This document shows positions 55,118 through 64,000 of a DNA stretch of 64,000 bases, one piece after another. The notes under the pieces were generated by a model, which worked only from the letters and a program-made list of their open reading frames with translations, was not told the origin of the DNA and ran no database searches. How positions within the stretch are numbered: position 1 is the first letter of the stretch; each line of letters begins with the position of its first letter. A program made the translations under genes and the position numbers. Source of the stretch: Trissonchulus latispiculum (taxonomy: Eukaryota > Nematoda > Enoplea > Enoplida > Ironidae); the NCBI GenBank assembly GCA_030248195.1, contig JASAND010004221.1, positions 45,630 through 109,629 of the forward strand. The letters run 5' to 3'.

Positions 55118-55511
55118 TAGTGTTTGAGGCCGGCCGGCCTAAGCCGGCCGCCGGCTACCGGCTGGCCGGCCGGCCGCCGGCTGGGATACAAATCTCCAAT
55201 CAGAAATTTACAAAATAAAGAAACTAACCGTAAAATGAACTCCAAATCTAGTTATCTAATTATCTAGCTAATTTTCTATGCTATGCTGTGCTATTTTTCT
55301 AAGATAACATTCGAAAATAAATATCTTACAAGTTATAATACTGCACTGCAAATTGCTTTAGGCCGGTAGCCGGCCGGCCGGCCGGCTACAGGCCGGCCTA
55401 CGGGCTCACCGGCCGCCGGCCGCCCGGCCGGCTCACCGGCCGGCCGGCGATCGGCCGGCCGGCAGCCGGCCGGCGGCCGGCCGGTGAAACCCCGGCCGGC
55501 CTCAAACACTA
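55118..55511. mobile_element. 394-bp hAT-like MITE of CCGGCCGG repeats, 8-bp TSD CAGCAATG
   Basis: CAGCAATG at 55110-55117 and 55512-55519. Ends TAGTGTTTGAGGCCGG and CCGGCCTCAAACACTA. The unoccupied site CATTGCTG (complement) is at about 58733-58742 in the opposite arm of the host element. TAGTG start plus 8-bp duplication fits hAT. Sub-terminal regions are nearly pure GGCC/CCGG words around an AT-rich centre. Confidence 0.92.
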
Positions 55512-55619
55512 CAGCAATGTACATATTTTCTGAACCGTCATGGCATGAACTTTCTTTTGGTTGAAATATATTTTTTAAAAAATTAAAATTCATCGAAAGA
55601 AACCGATTTTTTATGTTTT

Positions 55620-57655
55620 GAAAGATCTGCAGTAGAAGCCAGGAACTAGCCGTTCGGTGGAAAATTAGCCCATGTCCCAGACATTTGGGATCCCGAATAT
55701 ATATCAGCTCATTTCGTCAAAAATTGCGATACTTATTCAATTTTTTCGATTTTCAAAATCCTTTGATCTTTGCCGATTTTCCAACTTTTACTGGCTATTA
55801 CTAGCGACTCACTCAATGCAAAAAACTTTTAATTGGATTTTCAGGACCGCTTACGTGTCAGCTTTCATGTGATGTATGTGGTTTTTCAAAATTTGAAAAT
55901 CGATTTTTTCGAAAAATACCACATGTTGCCCCAAAATTTCGACAATGCGAATCCAGTAAAAGTAAATAAAATAACATTATCATAAAGAATAATCTGAGCT
56001 GAATCCAACGATATAAAGTTTTCGTGGCTACGGCTTAAATTGCCCCAGCAACGAATTTTTAGAATTTTTAAACAATTTAAACTTTATGAGAATGTTATTT
56101 TTAGTCACTTTTGCTGGATTTGCATTGTCAGATTTTTCGAAAAAATCTATTTTCAAATTTTGAAAACCTCATATATCACATGAAAGCTGACACGTAAGCG
56201 GTCCTGAAAATCCAATTAAAAATTTTTTGCATTGAGTGAGTCGCGAGTAATAGCCAAGCCAGTCAAAGTTGGAAAAGCGGCAAAGATCAAAGGATTTTGA
56301 AAATCGAAAAAATTGAATAACTATCGCAATTTTTGACGAAATGAGCTGATATTCGGGATTCCAAATGTCTGGGACCAGGGTTTTTTGGGTCCAGATGTGC
56401 GTCTGGACGCAAAGTTTCTTATCCGGACGCAATGAAATTTTAACGGGACGCAAGCTAGACGCAACATTATTTCGGGAGAAAATTCACTTTTGTAAGAGTA
56501 AAAACTTTAAATGTTCCCAGTACCAATTTTTCCGTTTTTTCCAAAAATTTCTTCGTGTCCTGGGGGCTCTGCCCCCAGACCCCCGGTGTTTCCCACGTCA
56601 TGGAATGTCAGGGTTGTCATGGAATGCCAAGGTGCAAGGTCATGCCTCAATGTTACTCAATGTTATTTGTTAACTTGTTGTCCACCTGCATCCATATCAG
56701 ATCTTTTCGAACTCATAAATTTCACAGATCTTTTCGAACTCATAAATTTCACTTCAATAAATATATAGATCTTACTTGATGCATAATCGTGAACATTTAT
56801 ATTGTTCTCATTCAACACGTCAGACAGGATCAAGATTGTAGTAAAGTAAAACCCCGAAAATAACAAATTTGTAACTGTAGCAGGAGCAGAATATCCAAAT
56901 TTTTTGATTCTTCTAAAAAACGTTTTTCGCAAAAAAACTACACAAATTTCAATTTGAATTATAATGCAAGGCTACCATTTTTGTAAAATTTTCAAATACA
57001 AAAGGCCTATGTACCTGCATTTCACGATGAATTTATTGTACCTAGCGTTAATAGTAAAATGGGGAATCCTTTCAAGAAGCAGTAATTCTCATGGTTTTGA
57101 AAATGGAATTTATATGATATTTTAAAATACTTTAATTAGTTTAAGTATATTATAACATTGAAATATCGGAATGTGTGTCCATAATATTGAAAATTACTCA
57201 AGGTTTTGCGTTAGATGCAACAAGACACAGGTGCCAAATAAAATCTTTTTAAACATTTCCATTACGGATTATTCGGGAATTGCAAAAAATTCTTCAACTT
57301 CTGGAGGGCTCCGCCCCCCAGACCCCCCGCCGTGTACATTGGCCGCATCTCTATTCTATAGGCACCCTTGTAATCGCGCATTTTAAGCAGCATCAACTTT
57401 CTAAATGTGTAAATAGTGTTACACTTTAGGAATTATCAAAATTTTTAAAAATAAAACAATTTTTGCACAGAAAACACGATAAAACAAAAATTCTACCTGA
57501 ACGCAAAATTTCTTAACCGGACGCAACTTAAACTTAGCGGGACGCAAGATTGACGCAAATCCGAAAACCAAAAAAACCCTGTGACTGGGACATGGGCTAA
57601 TTTTCCACCGAACGGCTAGTTCCGGGCTTCTACTGATCTTTCAAAACTTAAACAA
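55620..57655. mobile_element. foldback element with GTTTTGAAAGATC ends, interrupted
   Basis: Left arm 55617-55910 (TAGAAGCCAGGAACTAGCCG, TTAGCCCATGTCCCAGACAT, GATCTTTGCCGATTTTCC, CTTACGTGTCAGCTTTCATG) is inverted at 56150-56382 and continues at 57590-57655, the gap being a nested element. Part of the right arm is homologous to 28690-29030. Confidence 0.75.
56383..57588. mobile_element. 1.2-kb nested element, CAGGGTTTTTTGG ends
   Basis: Ends CAGGGTTTTTTGG and CCAAAAAAACCCTG are inverted. Flanks TGTCTGGGAC and TGACTGGGAC are near-identical and the unoccupied sequence exists in the left arm at about 55668-55690. Inside, a block of GGACGCAA words at 56405-56465 is repeated directly at about 57500-57560. 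A GGGGGCTC..GCCCCC hairpin followed by AGACCCCC occurs near both ends (56561 and 57303). Confidence 0.75.
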
Positions 57656-59122
57656 GTCGGCCCCTAAAAGGAGCATCATCCCGACGTTGATTTTAGTAAA
57701 CTGTTTACTTGTACCGGCTTTGTATTGGCAATATTAGACAAGTTGCTTTCTTTCTCTGCTTTACTTGTTCTAAATTCATCCTGGCCTGGTCTATCGGTGG
57801 TCTTGGGGGTTTCTTGAACTCACCCTCGATTCTCAGAAGGCCCCGCAATCCGCATAATGCAATTTTTCAGATGACTTGGGCAAACCAAGTTTTCGGTAGC
57901 CTCCACCGTCGATTCATTCCAACGTCCAAATTCTACTACGGTGAATATATTTGGCTAAACGAGCCAATTGGCCGCAGTTTTTGTAATTTTGATGTGCTTG
58001 ATGTTTATTGAATTCATGAAATGAATGAAATTTGCTCTTCTGTCTAGCACGGCATGAAGAAATCTCAGTTTTCAAGAAAAAGTAATTGCGTTTTTATTTT
58101 ACTTGGATTGAAACCAGAGCCCACAGACTGGAGTAAAAGCTTTTCAGTAGAAAACTCGATTAACTGTAGCCATAAGATGCAACTACATAATTTCAGTGCA
58201 GCGAACATTGCTTCTAGGATTTACTTCATCGCAACGTACCATTCAATGTAGAACGAAATGTATTACTGAAGAAAGTTTAAGCGCCTAATTTGCATATTGA
58301 TAGTAAATCTTGAGCAAATTTTTTCATTTTTCATCTCAACTGGAGGGGGAAGTGCAAGAAAGTGCAAGTATAATATAAATTAATATGAAGAGAGGGGGTT
58401 CTGTTTTAAAATTACTGCAAAATATAAATTTTTAACTAAGCGCATATTGAAGCAGTGGACTGCAGTTTGCAGCACTAACTAAAAAGTCCTGGATGAATCA
58501 CTTGCGCCAATGCCCCCTCTGCACAAAAACGGAACAAGGAACTAGGCACAATGATAAGCATATGGGGAGTTTTCAATGTTGCGCCAGCGCAGTTCACTTT
58601 GCTCAAGTTTCGATAACAGCTATCCCGCCTTTAGGCGGGATAAAAATCGGCTTCTTTTGATGAATTTTTATTTTTAAAAAAATATTTTTCAACCAAAAGA
58701 AAGTTCATGCCATGATGGTTCAGAAAATATATACATTGCTGCAGCAAAAATGTACCGGTAATTCAGTATAAACAAAACAATTTCGCTCCCTACATTTTTT
58801 GGTCAGACTTTAGTTAGCCAATGCAACAACCTTCTATTTTGGCATCCAATGTACGAGTACTGAAATTCCTGCATTTGAAATTATCGCGAAGAGGTACTAG
58901 TTAACGTTCCTGTCAACTGTCACTTGAAGAAAAATGTACAAATTTCAGAAAAAATTCGATAGCGATCGCGCAGTGCATACCTAAACTTGAAATTTGAAAT
59001 CTTTTGTATTTTGCTGGTAGCACATGGAAAAGAACAGAAACTGGTATAAAAGCAAGAAATTTACAAAACTGAATTAGAAAATTAATTACAAAACAAAATT
59101 CTACAGAAGGTGTTAAACATAT

Positions 59123-60829
59123 TTAAGGTGGTGATTCCTTTTGGAGACATCAAATTTGAACCACTATTATTCATTCATTATTTGGAGTTAAGAAGTCATC
59201 TTTATATCAAAATGTAGCTTAACATTTTCTCTTTTTAATGAGTACAATGAATCTAAGTTTGGCTTTCCAAAATGTTTTACCTGTATTTTAGAAGAAGTAT
59301 AATTTTTCAGATTTTTTGCAGGCTGAAGTAAATTTTTTCGCAGGACATCGGTTAGAGCATTCGATAACTCGGCCCATGTCAAGATAAAAGTCACTTTTTA
59401 ATGTGCTCTGATCTACCACTTGTTTTTCTTGCAGCTTTTATTTTCATGGGGGTTCTTGGGGTTCTGGGGGTTCTTAATTTTTTGTAGAGATTTGATCTAT
59501 AACTATGTTTAGTTTCATTTTTTTGATGGGGGTTCTGGGGGTTCTTGGGGGTTCTTAACTTTTCGAAGAGATTTGATCCGTAACTACATATATTTAGTTT
59601 CAAATTTTTGATGGGGCTTCTGAAATTTTTTCAAAGGATTTGATCCTCCACTGTTTAGTTTTAAGCGTTTGCTAGATGTTCTGAGGGTCCTGGAGTCCGG
59701 GTATGCCGAAAAGTGTGTGCGGTGCCTGGACTTAGATTTAGGACGAACTTTTTTCTTTCGTCTGCTTTCGATTCATATCCATATTGTGCATATTCAATGT
59801 AGCATATACACACATTTTAGTCTAAATTTATGAGAAAAGCCAGGAGAACCCCCCCCCCAAGTACACCCGGGTTATATGCTACAAATTTGATGATTGCTAT
59901 GCTTATACACGTATGATAAACTTTATCATGTCTGCGGAAGTGTCTGTTGCGGGAAAGGATCCGCAACGTAGGCACATACAAATCAAAGTCCTGGATACAA
60001 ACGCATGAAAAAAATTTGAGAACCTCCTTTTTTTCTGATGGGGGTTCTGGGGGTTCTAACTTTTATCTTGACATGGGCCGATAACTCTATCAAATAGCTG
60101 GGGACCCTTTTTTAGTTATTGTGATATCGCTCTTCGTTATGGAGAAATAAACTAAAATGTCTGCGCAACCTGGATTTTGCCTACTTTTCACTACTTTGGC
60201 AAGCCACTACTTCAGTTAGAAACCAGCTATCGGGGCAACTAAAAAAGGGTCCCGGGGTATTTTTGTGTAGAACACATCTGCAAAGTGGCAACTCTCTAGC
60301 TTGCATACTAAATTCTGCACAATCGCTGGAAAAAATTTGGTCGTGTTTTTGCAAAAACTACATTTTTTGTTATAGCAGCCTAAGGGATAGCAATTGTACG
60401 ATGGTCATGCCTCCGATAATTGGCCTCTGTGAGACCTTTAAATCGACACCCTTAGTCAAATTTTACGGCTTTCGTAGCTCACGAAGTAGTGGATTATTTG
60501 ATTTCTGCAGAAAGCACAAGTTTTTGACGCCAAAATAAGAAAATTGGCTATATCTCACGATAGGGAAAAGCTAGAAAGTTGCTTCCAAAAGCAAAATTGT
60601 AGAGTTTAACGAGTTCTTTCGAATGGATATAGTCGTAGCCATGCAGCTGCTGCCAAACGTTCAGAAATTGGCAAAAACCGCCCTGAACGCAAATGTTGAA
60701 TTTTTGAAGCGCGATTGCGCAGAGGGTGTTAGAACGCTAAAACAACTTATTTTGGAAAGTTTCGTTGAATTTTATCCTGGTTTACGCCGTCAATCAACAA
60801 TATGTGCCCAAAAGGAATCACCACCTTAA
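59123..60829 (+). mobile_element. TTAA element, GGTGATTCCTTTTGG termini, copy 3
   Basis: TTAA at 59123-59126 and 60826-60829; ends GGTGGTGATTCCTTTTGG and CCAAAAGGAATCACCACC are near-perfect inverted copies. It aligns with the complement of 8509-9486. An open frame at 60263-60538 carries SAQSLEKIWSCFCKNYIF and CETFKSTPLV, close to the frame in copy 1. Contains the 709-bp element at 59371-60079. Confidence 0.88.
59371..60079. mobile_element. 709-bp element nested in the TTAA element, 8-bp TSD GATAACTC
   Basis: GATAACTC at 59363-59370 and 60080-60087. Ends GGCCCATGTCAAGATAAAAG and CTTTTATCTTGACATGGGCC are a 20-base perfect pair. The homologous TTAA element at 8509-9486 has the unoccupied site (ATTCGATACCTCCATCAAAT on the complement of about 9231-9250). 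The interior has repeated GGGGGTTCTTGGGGTTC words near both ends. Eight-base duplication suggests hAT-like transposition. Confidence 0.92.
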
Positions 60830-61099
60830 AACCCGAAACTACAGTAAGGAAGGACTGACAGTTTATGCTGCCTGTCCAAATACCCAAAACGTTCTACCAA
60901 AATTAAACAAAGTAAACAGCAAATGTGAGGCTGATAATTCGTCCAACGCGGGAGCTACATATAAAAGGAAAATTTGAAAAAATAGGAAATTTTTACTACA
61001 GATTGGCTTAAATTACCACGATTTGATAGAAATTTGCGGTCATTGCGGTCACGAAAATTTGATCACGACCGCGACCGCCCGCGGGTATCCGCGACCGCG

Positions 61100-61850
61100 T
61101 CCAACTCTGCAGGAACAGGGGTCTAAATTCAGGAACAAGAACGGGGGTCTAAGTTCAGGAACAGGAGCGTGGGTCTAGAACCAGGAACGGAACGGGGGTC
61201 TAATTTCAGGAACAAAATCAGGAGCAGATGTCTAATTTCAGGAACAGGAACGGGGATCTAATTTCAGAACAGAATCTAATCTCGCACTTGTTTTCCTTGG
61301 AGCTTTTATTTTCGTGGGGTTCTTGGGGTTGAAATCATGATTCACCCCCGTTCCTGATTCTGTTCCTGAAATTAGACCCACATTCCTGTTCCTGAAATTA
61401 GACCCCCCGTTCCTGTTCCTGAAATTACACCCCTATTCCTGATTCTGTTCCTGAAATTCGACCCCCGTTCCTGTTCCTGGTTTTAGACCCCCGTTCCTGT
61501 TCCTGAACCTAGACCCCCGTTCTTGTTCCTGAAATGAGACCCCTGTTCCTGATTCTGTTCCTGAAATTAGAACCTCGTTCATGTTCCTGGTTTTAGACCC
61601 CCCTTCCTGTTCCTGAACCTAGACCCCGTTCCTGTTCCTGAAATGAGACCCCCGTTCCTGATTCTGTTCCTGAAATTAGACCCCCGTTTCTGTTCCTGAA
61701 ATTAGACCCCTGTTCCTGATTCTGTTCCTGAAATTAGACTCATGTTCCTGATTCTGTTCCTGAAATTAGACCGCCGTTCCTGTTCCTGTTCCTGGTTTTA
61801 AACCTTTGTTCCTATTCTTGTTCCTGTTCCTGTTCCAGGTTTTAGACACT
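61100..61850. repeat. GGAACAGGGGTCTAA minisatellite, inverted arms
   Basis: Plus-oriented copies of CAGGAACAGGGGTCTAA(T)TT run from 61110 to about 61285; after a short spacer the complement (TTCCTGAAATTAGACCCC) runs to 61850. The same minisatellite, plus-oriented, is at 54298-54450. Unit length is about 30-60 bases with alternating GGAACAGG and GGAACAAAATCAGG versions. Confidence 0.85.
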
Positions 61851-61960
61851 ACCCATGATGACTCATAGTTGAACTTGAATCATTAAAAACTAAGCAGAGA
61901 TTTTTAAAAAATTTTAATTGAAACTTTATTTGAAGTGTGAAAGTAAATTACTCAATACCA

Positions 61961-62431
61961 ACTCTTAGCAAATAATAAAATCCTCAAAGCCAAGATTAAT
62001 CCTAGATTTGCCTTGAATTCTTCCGTTTTAGAGACGTAATATAATTTTTAGCAAAGTCACAGTAATGTGTTAATGTATGTTAGCAAAGTTAAAATTAATT
62101 ATCGGGCGGTATTTCAAAGAATAATAAAATAATAACACTGAAAATTCAGCGAAAGTATTCGACATATGATTTCTACAATTATGCTGTCAAATCATTGTTC
62201 GGAGTAAGCTGGTTTCATTCGAAGCAACGATATGCGACAAAGAATATACAATTGGATAGTGCCCATTTTCCTATATTTGCTAGTAAGTTCGGGATTATCT
62301 TTATTATGAATAATAAAAAATAATAATATATATATAATGAATATTATAAAATATGTTGTGTCTCTAAAACGGAAGAATTCAGGACAAATCTATATTAATT
62401 TTGGCTTTAAGGATTTTATTATATGTTAGGA
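61961..62431. mobile_element. inverted-repeat element, AAAACGGAAGAATTC arms
   Basis: 61964-62040 (AATAATAAAATCCTCAAAGC, GAATTCTTCCGTTTTAGAGAC) is inverted at 62350-62430 (GTCTCTAAAACGGAAGAATTC, TTGGCTTTAAGGATTTTATT). Arms about 80 bases, spacer AT-rich. Target duplication not resolved. Confidence 0.65.
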
Positions 62432-64000
62432 GCTGGGGCTTTGTCGTTTTGAAATAACTTATCAATAATAAAATTAAAAGCATTGTTAATTACGTTGGGC
62501 AACAATTAAAAAGTCGATTCAATGGATAAGACAATATTCTGGAAAAAGAAATTAGTTGAGTATTACTGGTAAAACTCTAATTACAGCTGAACGGTGAAAT
62601 CTATCCCCCGGAAATATTTCACTGGTGATATATACTTTTCCAGGGGGAAGATTTTACCAGTGATATTTTTCGGGGAATGTCACCTTTTTTGTAATTAACC
62701 GAGGCGTTTGACAAGATCTGCGTGCTAAACGTTCATTGCAGAAAATCAACTATATAATTGATTTCTAGTTGAAAGAGTTGATTCTCAGGCATAAAATAAA
62801 CGCTACATATATGTTATCTCAGAGTTGGAAGTGGGTCGTGAGGACCCGAGGGTCGACTTTCAAGTCAGTGGATACCCGGTGTTCGGAGCGGGCCAACAGC
62901 CACATTTGTGCCGAATTTTTGCGAATTTTACTATCATAGAAAATTTACATTAAGATTCCAATGTCTTACTAACTTTTGACTGTGTTTTGTATACACATTA
63001 TATATTATATATATATAGCTTTTATAATCAAATTATTTCGATTCTGGCTTGACTCTTCAGCCAAACATAATTTTGTAACATTAAATAACAAATAATAAAC
63101 ACATAACAAAACATAGCAAGATTTTGTGCAAAAGGTTCAGTTTCCGCTGGATGGGCATTTAAGTAATTGTAAGTCTGCTGAGCAGTTATTTATTTTATAA
63201 GAGCTAATTTATGTTAGGTAGGTATATACTAACTTTATATACTAACTTGCTTACTACAAAATATACGTGCAAAACATTGAAGACTTTTTATAAAGCTTGG
63301 GGAATGGGCTGAGCAAACATTAGAGACCTGCTGCGCTGAGGCGCTGCAGGAAAAAGGGTATGAAGAGTTGCTTCCAGTAACTATTTTCAAAATGTCGAGC
63401 CTCAAATTTCGACATAGTTCGAGTGTTATGAATAGTCCTAATTTGACTTGTAGCAATCAGGCGATGTGCTGTAAACCATTAGTAGTTAGCTATCTTATCC
63501 AAGCTTGGGCATTTAAATAAAAACTGCTGCGGCAATTGCTAGGCAGATGTAAGAAATAAACTAAAATGGACTGACCTTTATGAAATTGCTAGAGAAAAAA
63601 TATGTACTTTATCCTCAAAACTTCAGGTGAAACGGTTTTTCCACCGACTTCAGCCGACACATGTTTGAATTCCCTGCTGTCATTGTTTATACTTGTAACC
63701 CAAATGAAATCTAATGGTATATTTATATTCCAAGTCAAACCAAGATATGTGTGCAACCTACAAATCCAGATTTAATTAACTAACATTACATGCATTATGT
63801 AATAAATGTCATGTGCCATTAAAGCTGTTTTCGTGAACTGTTTTTAAGAATCTCGCCTTCTGATACCATTACATTAATTACTATACATTCAAAAGGTATC
63901 AACGGTTTCCTTGTTCTTCTAGGATTAACCAAAACGAATGAATTCATTCTTTCTTTTACCAAATCGAATGAACTCATTTTTTCGCTTTCCGAATCGAATA
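62432..64000. other. AT-rich DNA, no gene seen
   Basis: Nothing coding is recognised. A short inverted pair around CCCCCGGAAATATTTCACTGG and CCAGTGATATTT lies at 62605-62670. The window ends in CGAATGAA(T/C)TCATT words repeated two or three times. Confidence 0.4.

Larger units (their letters stand above)
55051..58797. mobile_element. TIR element with ends AAAAATGTAGGGAGCG
   Basis: The stretch 55053-55615 (minus the 394-bp insertion) is inverted at about 58640-58797: GTAGGGAGCGAAATTGTTTT, TATACTGAATTACCGGTACA, TTTTCTGAACC, CATGGCATGAACTTTCTTTT. The right arm is intact where the left arm carries the hAT-like insertion. Target duplication not determined. Confidence 0.65.
54288..61853. mobile_element. 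7.6-kb composite element, GGTGGTGTCTAAAACC ends, 9-bp TSD CATGATGAC
   Basis: CATGATGAC flanks it at 54279-54287 and 61854-61862. The left end reads GGTGGTGTCTAAAACCAGG and the complement of the right end GGTAGTGTCTAAAACCTGG. Both ends then become GGAACAGG minisatellite. A second inverted pair lies just inside (GAGTTGGAC plus GACCGCGACCGC at about 54447-54500 and its complement at 61050-61105). Almost everything between is other, younger elements. No transposase frame is recognisable, so the assignment rests on ends and duplication. Confidence 0.75.

Overview
The window is eukaryotic and almost certainly animal. One gene is intact: a nine-exon DDX6/Me31B/Dhh1-type RNA helicase whose GT-AG introns all keep the frame. 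The rest is mostly intergenic and intronic DNA filled with nested transposable elements, satellites, TA microsatellites and long G/C homopolymer runs. The gene set (DDX6, a VPS4-type AAA ATPase relic, a globin-like relic, a CR1/jockey-type LINE tail) fits a metazoan. I lean towards a non-bilaterian such as a sponge, but nothing here proves it. There is no bacterial operon, CRISPR array, rRNA or complete tRNA.

Layout. 0.5-1.9 kb: a TTAA-flanked element. 2.9-7.7 kb: a VPS4-like gene with recognisable exons and splice sites but about six frame breaks. 8.5-10.7 kb: two TTAA elements side by side. 11.1-11.7 kb: an inverted-repeat element built of CCCCGTTTGGTGGGG words. 14.0-14.8 kb: a globin-like gene with two frame breaks. 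15.6-19.1 kb: G/C-run repeats with one clean 5-bp-TSD element. 20.0-22.0 kb: two satellites (149 bp and 58 bp). 22.2-23.4 kb: a long-TIR foldback. 24.4-36.0 kb: a pile of TA-flanked elements, satellites, a MITE and a LINE tail, several nested in one 6.8-kb element. 37.7-49.7 kb: DDX6, whose introns hold further insertions. 49.7-53.3 kb: nothing recognisable. 54.3-61.9 kb: a 7.6-kb composite element with a 9-bp target duplication, containing several further elements. 62-64 kb: AT-rich, nothing recognised.

The most interesting signals are these. (1) A group of TA-flanked elements begins TATAG and carries a family-specific A-tract word at both ends and again in sub-terminal clusters. In two homologous elements all eight word copies changed together and kept the same order and orientation. 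(2) A G-run element family has 5-bp target duplications. (3) Several insertions are proven by a matching unoccupied copy inside this same window. (4) Two satellites share a core containing GGTATCAAATGAAAGCCC. (5) An exact 85-bp duplication in DDX6 doubles a splice acceptor.
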